A stretch of DNA of 64,000 bases from Vibrio sp. BS-M-Sm-2 (GTDB lineage Bacteria > Pseudomonadota > Gammaproteobacteria > Enterobacterales > Vibrionaceae): the NCBI RefSeq assembly GCF_041504345.1, contig NZ_CP167894.1, forward strand, positions 930,001 to 994,000, read 5' to 3'. Below, piece by piece: positions 39,833 through 49,109 of this stretch. The notes under the pieces are model-generated. The model made no database searches, was not told the DNA's origin, and worked only from the letters and a program-made list of their open reading frames with translations. The number at the start of each line of letters is the position of its first letter. Position 1 is the stretch's first letter. A program made the translations under genes and the position numbers.

Positions 39833-40632
39833 TACTCATGACCCTGGTGACGGTTTGCACCACAGAAGTTCTGAATGACGTTTTTCACGCGATCTTCCAT
39901 GCGGTAGTTAACGCTTGATTCACCCGCTTCGATTTGTACATCACCACGATTAAGTGCAGGCTCCGCAACTAGCGTCCAATTACGGCAATCCAATTCTGTT
40001 TCGCCATACGCAGAGCGAATGATCGCCACATCTTCCGGGTTAAGCTTCAAGGTAATCGCATGACCAGAAATTGGCAGGGACTCTACCGACTCTTTCACGG
40101 TATCTAATATGATTTGTGGATTGGTTTGTACTTCAACATGAACCACTTCTTTGACCATGGTCAGTACCATGTCTACCAGCTGCTTCTCAACCTGAGCATT
40201 CATCAGCTCTAATGGCTGAGCAAACTGGTTGGCAAGCCCCATAAAGATGGCAACTTGTTGCTGAATGTACTCTTGGCCAGCAGCCACGCCTTCAAGCTTA
40301 CCGGCTTGATTACCTTCTTCGTGGCCAGCGGCAAACCCTTCTTCTTTGCCTTTTTCGTAACCTTGTTTAAAACCAGCCTCTTGCCCTTGATGAAGGCCTT
40401 CCTGATAAGCACCTTGTTTGATCAGTTCGATCTGCTCTTCAGTTAGAACCAACTCTTCATCTTCAATGGCCTCTTCAACTGTCGGCATCCAACCAGGGTC
40501 GTAGTTAAACGCCGTTTCTTTGGCTTGTTTATTCACATCAGAGGTATAGTCAGGTAGCCCCCATTTCTGAGGTTGGGCAACCGTATTATCTTCTTCAGGG
40601 CGAAGGAAGCCGCGTTTTCTATCACCTGACAT
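39832..40632 (-). CDS. fliH: FliH, negative regulator of the export ATPase
   Basis: A 266-aa protein with a Glu/Gly-rich helical stretch ([18 protein letters not shown] and the preceding GxxxG-like repeats, about 93-130) as in FliH, and a C-terminal domain that binds FliI. The GxxxG-type repeat pattern supports the call. It is separated from fliG by 125 bases containing a terminator-like hairpin. Confidence 0.92.
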   Translation of the reverse strand: MSGDRKRGFLRPEEDNTVAQPQKWGLPDYTSDVNKQAKETAFNYDPGWMPTVEEAIEDEELVLTEEQIELIKQGAYQEGLHQGQEAGFKQGYEKGKEEGFAAGHEEGNQAGKLEGVAAGQEYIQQQVAIFMGLANQFAQPLELMNAQVEKQLVDMVLTMVKEVVHVEVQTNPQIILDTVKESVESLPISGHAITLKLNPEDVAIIRSAYGETELDCRNWTLVAEPALNRGDVQIEAGESSVNYRMEDRVKNVIQNFCGANRHQGHE

Positions 40633-40715
40633 ATCAGTACCTATCTATGAGTACGTCCAACTGCATTGTCAATTCAAGCAGTTAAACAGAGTTAATCTGT
40701 GGTTCGAAATTGGAT

Positions 40716-40745
40716 AAAGAAAAGCCCCAACAGTGTGGGGCTTTT
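40716..40745 (-). terminator. Terminator-like hairpin between fliG and fliH
   Basis: AAAAGCCCCA (40720-40729) pairs with TGGGGCTTTT (40736-40745) around a 6-base loop, and the minus strand continues TTTTCTTTATCC. It sits within the fliE-to-flhB run, 13 bases after the fliG stop, and may lower expression of fliH and later genes. Confidence 0.75.
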
Positions 40746-40757
40746 GAGGTTTCTGTA

Positions 40758-41819
40758 TTAAAGGAACTCGTCGGCGCCACCAGACAGCATAATCTCACCA
40801 CTGTCTGCCATCTTCCTCGCAATACCCAATATCTCTTTCTGAGCCGCTTCCACGTCAGAGACTTTCACTGGCGGCATCGCCTCAATATCGTCTCTCATCA
40901 TATCGGAAGCACGTTTAGACATGTTCTTGAAGATCTTCTCACGTAGACCATCATCAGCACCTTTAAGTGCTTTCTGTAGAATGTCTTGTGGAACATCACG
41001 TAGCAGTCGCTGAACACCTTGGTCATCCACTTCAATAAGGTTTTCAAAGACAAACATAAGATCTTGAATCTGAGTTGCCATGTCTTCGTCTTGATCTCGA
41101 ATTTGATCCATCAAGACACCTTCTACGTTGTTGTCCATGTAGTTCATGATCTCAGCCGCGGCTTTCAGGCCACCAATTTTGGCAGCTTGAGCACCAGCTT
41201 GACCCGCAAACTGTTTCTCCATGATCTCGTTCAACTCAGCAAGCGCCGAAGGTTGAACTTCTTCAAGGTTGGCAATACGCATCATTAGATCCAGACGAAC
41301 ACGCTCTGGGAATTGAGACAGAATCTCAGCCGATTGATCAGCATCGAGGTACGACAAAACAATAGTTTGAATTTGAGGGTGCTCATTGATGATGATGCTC
41401 GCCACTTGACGAGGATCCATCCACTTAAGCGAATCCAAACCTTTCGAGCCTGTACCGAGAAGGATTTGGTCAACAAGGTTATTCGCCTTGTCTTCACCCA
41501 GAGCAGCCACCAACGCGTTACGCATGAAGTCTTCACTACCCATACCAATGTTGGTGTACTTCTGAATATCATCTAAAAAAGCACGGTGCACTGCGCCTAC
41601 TTTCTCTTGAGATAGATCCGTAGCTCGTGCCATCGCACTACCCACACGCTGAACCTGCTTTGGTTCTAGGTGACGAATAATACCAGCAGCGTCTTCTTCA
41701 TTTAAACTGAGTAACAAGATCGCAGCGCGCTCATCGCCTGAGATAGAGTCGATATCCACGCTAGAGACATCAAGCACTTCACCGCCTTCAGTTTGTTGTG
41801 GAACTATTTCGTTAGCCAT
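40758..41819 (-). CDS. fliG: FliG, flagellar rotor/switch protein
   Basis: A 353-aa C-ring protein with FliG N-, M- and C-domains; the middle domain has the EHPQ motif (INEHPQIQTIVLSYL) and the C-domain has the charged torque helix (MSKRASDMMRDDIEAMPPVK). It contacts FliF, FliM and stator PomA. It overlaps fliF by 8 bases. Confidence 0.95.
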   Translation of the reverse strand: MANEIVPQQTEGGEVLDVSSVDIDSISGDERAAILLLSLNEEDAAGIIRHLEPKQVQRVGSAMARATDLSQEKVGAVHRAFLDDIQKYTNIGMGSEDFMRNALVAALGEDKANNLVDQILLGTGSKGLDSLKWMDPRQVASIIINEHPQIQTIVLSYLDADQSAEILSQFPERVRLDLMMRIANLEEVQPSALAELNEIMEKQFAGQAGAQAAKIGGLKAAAEIMNYMDNNVEGVLMDQIRDQDEDMATQIQDLMFVFENLIEVDDQGVQRLLRDVPQDILQKALKGADDGLREKIFKNMSKRASDMMRDDIEAMPPVKVSDVEAAQKEILGIARKMADSGEIMLSGGADEFL

Positions 41820-43554
41820 CTACCATCCAATTCTTAACTACTTGAGCTGCTAGCTCCGGTTCATTCGCTACAAGTGCACGTACTGCTTTCAGCACATCCT
41901 CGTCTTTATGAAGGTTTGGCAAGTCAATGCTTGAACCAAATTCAAACAGCTCACCACCTTCAATATCACCACCAATTAAGCTGGTTTCGCCGTCGACACC
42001 AATTGGCATGCCATCAGGGCCGTACATTTGATCATCATTATCAGCTGCTGGGTTAAGCAGTTTCTTCATTGCAGGGCGAACAAGTACCAATACCACCACA
42101 ATAATAACTAAGGCACTCGCGAACCAACGCACCCAATCATTAAAGTTTGGATGCTCCCAGATAGGCACATCTGCCACAACATCTGTCACTTGTGGTGCGA
42201 ACTGCATACTTAACACGTTGAGTAAATCACCACGGCTTTCATCAAAACCGACAGTACCAATCAATACCTGACGAATCGCATTGATTTCGCTCGCAGGGAT
42301 TGGAGTATGAACTACTTCGCCCGTATCTGGGTTCAATGATTGACGGTCTTTGATCGCTACCGATACCGTCTGGCGGTTAACCGTGCCACTCTGTTTACGT
42401 TCATGGCTGATGGTTGTATCTAACTCAAAGTTTCGAGTTGCTTCTTTATGAACCGAGCCTTGCCCCGTCATCGAGCCGTCTTTCATCTGAGCAACATCTT
42501 GTGGGATTGAGGCATCAGCAGGTGGCTGATTACTCAAAGCACCTGGAATGCCCGCAACAGTATTTCCGTTGTTGTAATCTTCTAAGGTGTATTCACTTCG
42601 AGTCGCAGGTGTATTCGGATCAAAACGTTTTCTGGTTTGTTCCACTGCACTAAAGTCGAGCTGAATATCAACCTGAGCGGTATAGTTACCAAACCCAAGA
42701 ATAGGAATCAGAATAGAGTCAATTTTTTCACGCAATGCTTGTTCTTGGTTGCGCTCTAACTCGTGTTCTTTACGACGCGCTGCAGACATAGGGTCTTGAG
42801 AGCCTGAGCTCAACAGTCGACCATGCTGATCAGTCACCGTAATACGTGAGGTTTTCATTCCCGGAACCGCACTAGCGACCATATCCACAACAGAATCGAC
42901 TTCTTGTTGCTTAAGATTGTTACCTGTTTTAAGGGTTAGGAATACGGAAGCTGAAGCTTCTTGATTGTGACGCACAAACACGCTCTGCTTTGGCAACGCC
43001 AGTAAAACCTGAGCTTTACGCACCTGTTTCATCTGTTCAATGGCTTTGGCAAGTTGTCTTTCGCGGCTTAATTTAAGGCGTTCTTGTTCTAAACGTTGTG
43101 ATACACCAAAGCCCATGTCTTGCATGAGGATGTCATCACCCGCGTTTCGCTCTTGGTTCAAACCAGCTCGAACCATATTGAGCTTCAGAGAATTGTACTC
43201 ACTAGCCGGTACTGAGATGGTGTTGCCTTCAAGCGTGTACTCGATCTTTTGCAGATCCAAGTAGTCAAGAACGGGAATCAACTCTTCTGTTTCGTAAGCT
43301 CCTAGTGGACGCATTTCTGGCTCTTTCACCCAGAAAAACAGCATCACGATCAGCGCTACACAGATAGAGATAGAAAGAACTAAGACGACCTGACGAAGTA
43401 AATCGAGATCACCGACAGCCATATCGAACTTCGATGAACTGCGTTCACCTAGATCGGGATTTTGCCCTTCTCCGTCTAGCTCAGAGCCTGCAATAAGTGC
43501 GTGGTCATTGCTATCGCTTACGGTTAAATCTGTTGTTTGACTATTATCTGCCAC
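41812..43554 (-). CDS. fliF: FliF, MS-ring protein
   Basis: A 580-aa protein with two transmembrane helices (about 51-70 and 470-490) bordering a periplasmic region with ring-building motifs, and a C-terminal FliG-binding tail (LVANEPELAAQVVKNWM). It forms the MS ring in the inner membrane. It lies 16 bases after fliE. Confidence 0.95.
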   Translation of the reverse strand: MADNSQTTDLTVSDSNDHALIAGSELDGEGQNPDLGERSSSKFDMAVGDLDLLRQVVLVLSISICVALIVMLFFWVKEPEMRPLGAYETEELIPVLDYLDLQKIEYTLEGNTISVPASEYNSLKLNMVRAGLNQERNAGDDILMQDMGFGVSQRLEQERLKLSRERQLAKAIEQMKQVRKAQVLLALPKQSVFVRHNQEASASVFLTLKTGNNLKQQEVDSVVDMVASAVPGMKTSRITVTDQHGRLLSSGSQDPMSAARRKEHELERNQEQALREKIDSILIPILGFGNYTAQVDIQLDFSAVEQTRKRFDPNTPATRSEYTLEDYNNGNTVAGIPGALSNQPPADASIPQDVAQMKDGSMTGQGSVHKEATRNFELDTTISHERKQSGTVNRQTVSVAIKDRQSLNPDTGEVVHTPIPASEINAIRQVLIGTVGFDESRGDLLNVLSMQFAPQVTDVVADVPIWEHPNFNDWVRWFASALVIIVVVLVLVRPAMKKLLNPAADNDDQMYGPDGMPIGVDGETSLIGGDIEGGELFEFGSSIDLPNLHKDEDVLKAVRALVANEPELAAQVVKNWMVDG

Positions 43555-43570
43555 TATTTAACTACCCAAC

Positions 43571-43882
43571 TTATACCGGCATATTCATCAGCTCTTTGTA
43601 CGATTCGACCAATTTATTTCTAATTTGGATCGTCGCCTCAAAAGCCACACTAGATTTATTACGAGCAATCATCACGTCCGAAAGGGATACGCTTTGGTCG
43701 CCGCTATCAAAACGAGCTTGAAGATCACCTGAGGTCTTTTGTAATGAGTTCACATTATTGATGGCATTAGTCAGCATGTTGCCAAAATCTGCACCGACCG
43801 CTTGCCCCGTTGCTGCGGGACGCGCGCTGGCAGCTTCAACCATCATTGCCTGCATTTCGCCTTGTAAACCATCTATTCTCAT
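43571..43882 (-). CDS. fliE: FliE, MS-ring/rod junction protein
   Basis: A 103-aa protein with the FliE C-terminal region DVMIARNKSSVAFEATIQIRNKLVESYKELM (residues 69-99). It joins the MS ring to the rod. GAGGTAG lies just before the ATG. It heads the long fliE-flhB run behind a sigma-54 promoter. Confidence 0.95.
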   Translation of the reverse strand: MRIDGLQGEMQAMMVEAASARPAATGQAVGADFGNMLTNAINNVNSLQKTSGDLQARFDSGDQSVSLSDVMIARNKSSVAFEATIQIRNKLVESYKELMNMPV

Positions 43883-43936
43883 CTACTACCTCAGGAGTCA
43901 AAATTATGACCATCTATTTAGCTATATTATTGACAG

Positions 43937-43952
43937 AGCAATTAGCGTGCCA
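43937..43952 (-). promoter_or_regulatory. Sigma-54 promoter of the fliE operon
   Basis: TGGCAC-N5-TTGCT on the minus strand is a perfect -24/-12 match, about 55 bases before fliE. This fits class III control by FlrC. Confidence 0.92.
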
Positions 43953-43962
43953 CACATTAAAT

Positions 43963-43989
43963 TGACTAGATATCGTAATACACTAGTCA
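43963..43989. promoter_or_regulatory. Inverted repeat upstream of the fliE promoter
   Basis: TGACTAG (43963-43969) and CTAGTCA (43983-43989) form a perfect 7-bp dyad with a 13-base spacer. It lies about 10-40 bases upstream of the -24 box and just after the flrC stop codon, so it may be an activator (FlrC) site or part of a weak flrC transcript end. Confidence 0.35.
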
Positions 43990-44014
43990 GAAAGCTGACA
44001 CTACTAATCTATCC

Positions 44015-45424
44015 TTAGTTTGGGATATCTATTCCAGCATCACGCATTTTCGCCAACTTGTAACGTAATGTGCGTGGGCTAATACCCAGTTTTTCCGCCA
44101 TATCTTTACGTCGGCCATTACATGCGATCAGGGTTTCAAGAATGATCGCATACTCTTGATCTCTAAGCTCATTACCAAGCCCTTCACTGCTAGCAACTAT
44201 TTTATTAATTGGGTTTGCTTCTGCAACTGGCTTAATTTCTGGTGCCGCAACATCACTGCCTTCAACGATTTGTTGTAGGCTGCTTGCGTCTTGCCAGTCA
44301 ACACCTTCAAGAAGAATGTGCTCACCAGAGATGTTCTCTTGCTCGCTCAATATTAACGCACGCTGTACCACATTGTCTAATTCGCGAACATTGCCAGGCC
44401 ACGGATAGTTGACGAGTTTGCTGATTGCTTGTGCTGACATCACTGGCACTGGCATACCAAGTTTGGTGCAATGGCGCTCAACTAAGTGCTTGGCTAAAGG
44501 CTCAATATCACCTTTACGCTCGCAAAGAGGAGGCCAAGAAATTGGGAATACATTCAGGCGATAGTACAAATCTTCACGGAAATTACCTTCTGACACATAC
44601 TGTTTTAGATCTCGGTTACTGGTCGCTAATACACGGACGTCTAATTTGATGCTCTTGCGACTACCCAAGCGTTCAACTTCACGCTCTTGCAAGACGCGCA
44701 ATAGTTTCGCTTGTAGGCTAAGATCCATTTCACTGATCTCATCCAACAAAATGGTACCGCCTTGAGCTTGCTCAAATTTACCTGGACAAGCTTGAATAGC
44801 ACCAGTAAATGCGCCTTTATCGTAGCCAAACAGGGTTGCTTCCAACATGTTATCTGGAATCGCGGCACAGTTAATCGCAACAAATGGACCGTCTTTACGG
44901 CTCGAAGCATTGTGAATATAGCGAGACATGACCTCTTTACCAGAACCACTTGGCCCCAACACCATGACGTTAGCATCGGTTTTAGCCACCTTATCAGCCA
45001 ACATCATTAGCTTGATGCTTTTCTCATCGGCAACGATGGCATCGCCATTATCTTCCGATTTTACCGGAGCATAACGGCTCACCATATTGAGCAGTACTTC
45101 AGGCGCAAATGGCTTTGCCATATAGTCTATAGCGCCCTCTTTCATTGCGGCAACGGCGTCTTCAATGTTGGCATACGCTGTCATCAACAATACTGGTAGA
45201 TTTGGCCAATGCTGCTTGATATTTCTTAGCAGAGCTAAGCCGCCCATACCTGCCATCTGCACATCAGAGACAACAATATCAACGGAGTTAGATTTCAATT
45301 TTACCAGAGCATCTTCCGCACAATCCGCTTCCAGCCATTCATAGCCAGCAAGCGCGAGAGTGTCGACAAGGGCTTCGCGTAGACCTTCATCATCTTCGAC
45401 GATTAACACTTTGCTTTGAGCCAT
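44015..45424 (-). CDS. flrC: FlrC, sigma-54 response regulator for class III flagellar genes
   Basis: A 469-aa NtrC-type activator: receiver with phospho-acceptor Asp54 (VVSDVQM), AAA+ domain with LGPSGSGKEVMSRYIHNAS and the sigma-54-contact loop GAFTGA, and a C-terminal Fis-type helix-turn-helix (KDMAEKLGISPRTLRYKLAKM). The cognate kinase FlrB is directly upstream (33-base gap). Targets in this window should include the fliE and flgK promoters. Confidence 0.95.
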   Translation of the reverse strand: MAQSKVLIVEDDEGLREALVDTLALAGYEWLEADCAEDALVKLKSNSVDIVVSDVQMAGMGGLALLRNIKQHWPNLPVLLMTAYANIEDAVAAMKEGAIDYMAKPFAPEVLLNMVSRYAPVKSEDNGDAIVADEKSIKLMMLADKVAKTDANVMVLGPSGSGKEVMSRYIHNASSRKDGPFVAINCAAIPDNMLEATLFGYDKGAFTGAIQACPGKFEQAQGGTILLDEISEMDLSLQAKLLRVLQEREVERLGSRKSIKLDVRVLATSNRDLKQYVSEGNFREDLYYRLNVFPISWPPLCERKGDIEPLAKHLVERHCTKLGMPVPVMSAQAISKLVNYPWPGNVRELDNVVQRALILSEQENISGEHILLEGVDWQDASSLQQIVEGSDVAAPEIKPVAEANPINKIVASSEGLGNELRDQEYAIILETLIACNGRRKDMAEKLGISPRTLRYKLAKMRDAGIDIPN

Positions 45425-45457
45425 AGGATTCTCCAGTGTAAATTCAGTTAAAACTTA

Positions 45458-46498
45458 TTAGTCTTCAGAAGAAGCGCTTCTTTCCAGCGGTAGGCACATA
45501 GTAAAGCATGCGCCGTCACCCTCTTCTGATATCAATTCCAGTCGGCCTTCATGTGCTCGACAGACCATTTGTACAACGGCTAAACCTAGACCTGTACCTT
45601 GCGAACGAGTGGTAAAGAAGGGTTCCATAATTTTACCTTGAAGCTCTTTCGGTACGCCGGGGCCACTGTCTTGCACTGATATTTTAAGCTCGCCGTTTAC
45701 AGGCCTAAAGAACACATCAATCTGCGATTCCTTGCCAGCAATTTGAACCGCGTTCAAAACCAGATTACTTAACGCTGATGCGATGGCGTTGGCGTTGCCA
45801 AACATTTGAGTCTGTTCGCCTTCAACTTCCTGACAATAATCAATCTGGTTGGATTTCAGTGCCGCTTCCACCATCGGGTGAAATTCTGTTATCAATTCAG
45901 CGACAGTAAATGGCTTAACCACCTTGTTGTCGCCACCTTTGGCAAACAACAGCATGTCGTTCACTTGTTTCTCTAAGTCATGCAATCTATCCATAAGCTT
46001 AGATTGAAAACGTGTCTTTGTTGCCGGTGGCAGGTTTGGCGCGGCAAGGTTGGATGCATACAACATTGCACTAGAAAGCGGTGTACGAACCTGATGGGCA
46101 AGCGAAGCTACCATTCTGCCTAATGACGACAAACGTTGAAGATCACTCACGCGAGACTGCAGAAGACGAGTTTCTGTCAGATCGGTAATCAAGATAAGTT
46201 GACCCGTAGTAGAAGCTGAAATCGCCAAACGCACTTTTCGCCCGTTCTTCAATGAAATCTCATGGCCATCGTCATCTTTTGGGTCAAAGGCACTTTGAAT
46301 TACTGAAAACCACTTCTCGCCTACGAGCTCAACCCCAAGGATACGATGCGCTTCTGGGTTCGCTTCTCTCACTTCGCCATGAGTATCTAACAAGATTACC
46401 CCTGCAGGCATTACATCGAGTACTTGCTTATAGCGTTCAACCTGCTGCTCAACAGAATCTAGGTGTGATTGATTTTCTGGTTCGTTAGCTACATGCAT
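45458..46498 (-). CDS. flrB: FlrB, histidine kinase for FlrC
   Basis: A 346-aa soluble kinase without transmembrane helices: PAS domain (about 24-115), phospho-acceptor His135 (SLAHQVRTPL), and ATPase domain with NLVLNAVQIAG, DSGPGVP and GTGLGLAVV. It starts a two-gene unit with flrC. I did not find a convincing -24/-12 sigma-54 promoter in the 184-base gap to flrA. Confidence 0.94.
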   Translation of the reverse strand: MHVANEPENQSHLDSVEQQVERYKQVLDVMPAGVILLDTHGEVREANPEAHRILGVELVGEKWFSVIQSAFDPKDDDGHEISLKNGRKVRLAISASTTGQLILITDLTETRLLQSRVSDLQRLSSLGRMVASLAHQVRTPLSSAMLYASNLAAPNLPPATKTRFQSKLMDRLHDLEKQVNDMLLFAKGGDNKVVKPFTVAELITEFHPMVEAALKSNQIDYCQEVEGEQTQMFGNANAIASALSNLVLNAVQIAGKESQIDVFFRPVNGELKISVQDSGPGVPKELQGKIMEPFFTTRSQGTGLGLAVVQMVCRAHEGRLELISEEGDGACFTMCLPLERSASSED

Positions 46499-46682
46499 GT
46501 CAAAAATTTGCCTCAGATACTAAAACAGCCTGAGACGTACAACACGAGTCAGGCCATTTGCTATATTTATCACATAGTTAAGCAAGCAACAACTCGACTA
46601 TGGTCTATCTATTCAGTCAGCTAGAGTTACCAAATAGCTAAGAAGTGTGTGTTAGTTTTTCGTTTTCATCGAAAACTGGACA

Positions 46683-48149
46683 CTATCGCTGCAAGTTATA
46701 TTTACGCATTTTTTCAACCAGAGTGGTCCTGCGCATTCCAAGCATATCAGCAGCACGAGCAACAATACCGCCCTGTGCTTCCAAGGCTTGATTGATCATA
46801 TTCACTTCCATATCTGCGAGTAGCTCTTTCAGGTTAACCCCTTCTGGCGGTAACTCTTGAGGCGCATTAGCGTTGTCGGCAAGTTCATCTTGCTGATCAA
46901 AGCTAAAATCTTCTGCGAACAAGTCGGAAAGTGCATCACGCTCTTGCTCTTCTTCAGAGACAAAGCTATTAAACTCAGGCTGGAATTCAGGAATATCACT
47001 GTATCGATATTTAGTGGGTAGATGATTCACATCAACCAAGCTATTCGGATACAGGATAACCATTCGCTCAACGAGGTTCGCTAGCTCACGAACGTTACCT
47101 GGCCAGTAGTGCTCCATCAAAGAATTGATAGCACGAGCCGTGAAGCAGATAGGCATACTGCCTTCCGCTTCCATTCGAGTCATTAGTTCTTGAAGCAACA
47201 GTGGAATATCTTCTTTACGATCTTGAAGCGCCGGCATTTCAATCGGGAATACATTCAAGCGATAATAAAGGTCTTCACGGAACGAATCATCATCGATCAT
47301 ATCTTCAAGGTTACGGTGGGTTGCCGCAATCACACGAACATCAGCTTGTATGGTGCTGTTACCACCTACGCGCTCAAAACATCGCTCTTGAAGCACTCGT
47401 AGCAGCTTAACTTGCATCGCCATTGGCATATCGCCAATTTCATCGAGAAACAGTGTGCCACCTTCAGCCAATTCAAAACGGCCTTTACGAGCGGTAATTG
47501 CACCAGTAAACGCGCCCTTCTCATGACCAAATAATTCACTTTCGAGCAAATCAGGTGGAATCGCGCCACAGTTCACTGGTACGAAAGGCCCTGAACGACG
47601 TTTAGAGTGGTAATGAATGTTACGCGCGACGACTTCTTTGCCTGTGCCTGACTCACCAAGAATCAGCACGTTTGCTTCCGTAGAAGAGACTTGTTCAATT
47701 AAATGACGTACTTCTTGAATGCCAGCACTTTGGCCTACTAGGCTGCGAAACAGTGTGTTCTTACGTGCAGAAGACACAACTTGAACACCTTTACGGCCTA
47801 AGAAGTCTTTACAGTGTCTTAATGCATCACTTAATTGCGGGTAGTTAAGAGGAAGTTCAAGCTCACCAACATAGTTAGTCAACTCGTCAACCGGGTGATT
47901 GTTTTTGCCAATCACCAGTAAAGGGATGTGATTGGCGTGAACAAGCTTCTCACTCAGTAATGCGTTGAAGCCTTTACCTTTAATGGTACCAATAATGCAG
48001 CCGGCCCACTGTAGTGACCAGTCAACTTTACGTGCTTGTTCAGAGCTGATTACTTCGCAGCTCTCTCCTACAAACTCTAATATTGTGCTTAAATTGTGAC
48101 GATCTTGAGCGTTATCGTCGACGACAAGCAGTTTTGCCAAACCTTGCAT
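46683..48149 (-). CDS. flrA: FlrA, sigma-54-dependent master regulator of flagellar genes
   Basis: A 488-aa FleQ/FlrA activator. The N-terminal receiver-like domain lacks a clear phospho-acceptor aspartate; the AAA+ domain has GESGTGKEV and GAFTGA; the C-terminal helix-turn-helix is [17 protein letters not shown]. Known in Vibrio to bind c-di-GMP and to switch on class II genes with sigma-54. It is transcribed from its own region after fliS. Confidence 0.95.
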   Translation of the reverse strand: MQGLAKLLVVDDNAQDRHNLSTILEFVGESCEVISSEQARKVDWSLQWAGCIIGTIKGKGFNALLSEKLVHANHIPLLVIGKNNHPVDELTNYVGELELPLNYPQLSDALRHCKDFLGRKGVQVVSSARKNTLFRSLVGQSAGIQEVRHLIEQVSSTEANVLILGESGTGKEVVARNIHYHSKRRSGPFVPVNCGAIPPDLLESELFGHEKGAFTGAITARKGRFELAEGGTLFLDEIGDMPMAMQVKLLRVLQERCFERVGGNSTIQADVRVIAATHRNLEDMIDDDSFREDLYYRLNVFPIEMPALQDRKEDIPLLLQELMTRMEAEGSMPICFTARAINSLMEHYWPGNVRELANLVERMVILYPNSLVDVNHLPTKYRYSDIPEFQPEFNSFVSEEEQERDALSDLFAEDFSFDQQDELADNANAPQELPPEGVNLKELLADMEVNMINQALEAQGGIVARAADMLGMRRTTLVEKMRKYNLQR

Positions 48150-48272
48150 AAGTAGGAATTATTGCCTTTATTTTGGTGCGATGCGGAAAAACAGTGAGCG
48201 ACGTAGTCTATAAAACAGTGAAAAGTATCAATGATTATGGTCTACGTGGACAAATTTAGGAAATCAGCAACG

Positions 48273-48301
48273 AAAAAAGCCATTAGGCTATCTAATGGCT
48301 T
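48273..48301 (-). terminator. Terminator after fliS
   Basis: AAGCCATTAG (48277-48286) pairs with CTAATGGCTT (48292-48301), followed on the minus strand by TTTTTT. It ends the flaG-fliD-flaI-fliS transcript and separates it from flrA. Confidence 0.9.
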
Positions 48302-48377
48302 CTATTTTATTTGATTAAAAAAATAAGGCAACCAACCAATTAAGGGATATGAGATTGGTTAAAACTGCAATTTTTCT

Positions 48378-48788
48378 TTAAATACCTACGTCAGCGGACG
48401 TCAAGTTGTGATATTCGTTCGGAATTTGGTCCCAAGCGCTCTTAATTTCACGGATAATATCGATAACATCATCAATAGGCTGTGGGTCATTTTTGTGATT
48501 TGCCGCAGAAATTTGCGTGATCATGAACTCATAAAGTTGATCTAGGTTTTTCGCAATATCGCCACCATCGTCCATAGATAGGCAACTACGTAGGCTAATA
48601 ATGATATCTAGAGCCTTACCAAGTCGCTCACCTTTCACTGGGATGTTGCCTGCTTGCATTGCCGCTTTGCCTTGAATCAAACGCTCGATAGCACCAGCCA
48701 TTAGCATTTGTACAATCTTATGCGGTGAGGCAGCCGTTAGCTGACTATCCACTGATACCTTTTTATATGCCTGTAAAGAACCGCGCAT
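48378..48788 (-). CDS. fliS: FliS, flagellin export chaperone
   Basis: A 136-aa helical protein with the FliS start MRGSLQAYKKVSVDSQLTAASPHKIV (split at residues 1-25) and LMAGAIERLIQGKAAMQ. It binds the flagellin C-terminus and prevents early polymerisation. It lies 12 bases after flaI. Confidence 0.94.
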   Translation of the reverse strand: MRGSLQAYKKVSVDSQLTAASPHKIVQMLMAGAIERLIQGKAAMQAGNIPVKGERLGKALDIIISLRSCLSMDDGGDIAKNLDQLYEFMITQISAANHKNDPQPIDDVIDIIREIKSAWDQIPNEYHNLTSADVGI

Positions 48789-48800
48789 AGTAAACCTCTT

Positions 48801-49106
48801 CTATAAAAACTTTTTGTATTGTTGAACTGATTTAGCGCCGTGACGGTATTTGTGTAAGGTCTTACCTACTCGACTCGTCTCAGACTGCATCAATTCGACT
48901 AATTTTCTGGTTCTGGTAATGGCTTCTAACCATTCAGAACTTTGCTTAACGTCGGGATGTGAGTCGATTATTTGAAGCACGTTTTGCAATAACTGTTCTC
49001 TGTTATCGACAAGCTGCGTTATTTCTTCAGCATTAATTTCACTAAATTCAAGTTTAGAGATAATTAATTGATCGAGTTCACAAAGCTCTTGTAGCTGACT
49101 ATTCAT
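48801..49106 (-). CDS. flaI: FlaI, FliT-like flagellar chaperone
   Basis: A 101-aa helical protein between fliD and fliS, 3 bases after fliD. Position and size match FlaI of the Vibrio flaG-fliD-flaI-fliS cluster, the likely counterpart of FliT, the chaperone of FliD. Sequence similarity to FliT is not evident by eye, so the function is inferred from context. Confidence 0.75.
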   Translation of the reverse strand: MNSQLQELCELDQLIISKLEFSEINAEEITQLVDNREQLLQNVLQIIDSHPDVKQSSEWLEAITRTRKLVELMQSETSRVGKTLHKYRHGAKSVQQYKKFL

Positions 49107-49109
49107 CTA

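Noticed and set aside
46499..46682. Sigma-54 promoter for flrBC
   Set aside because: Expected from V. cholerae, but no TGGCA-N-TTGC match with correct spacing was found; a TGGCC sequence lacks the -12 GC.
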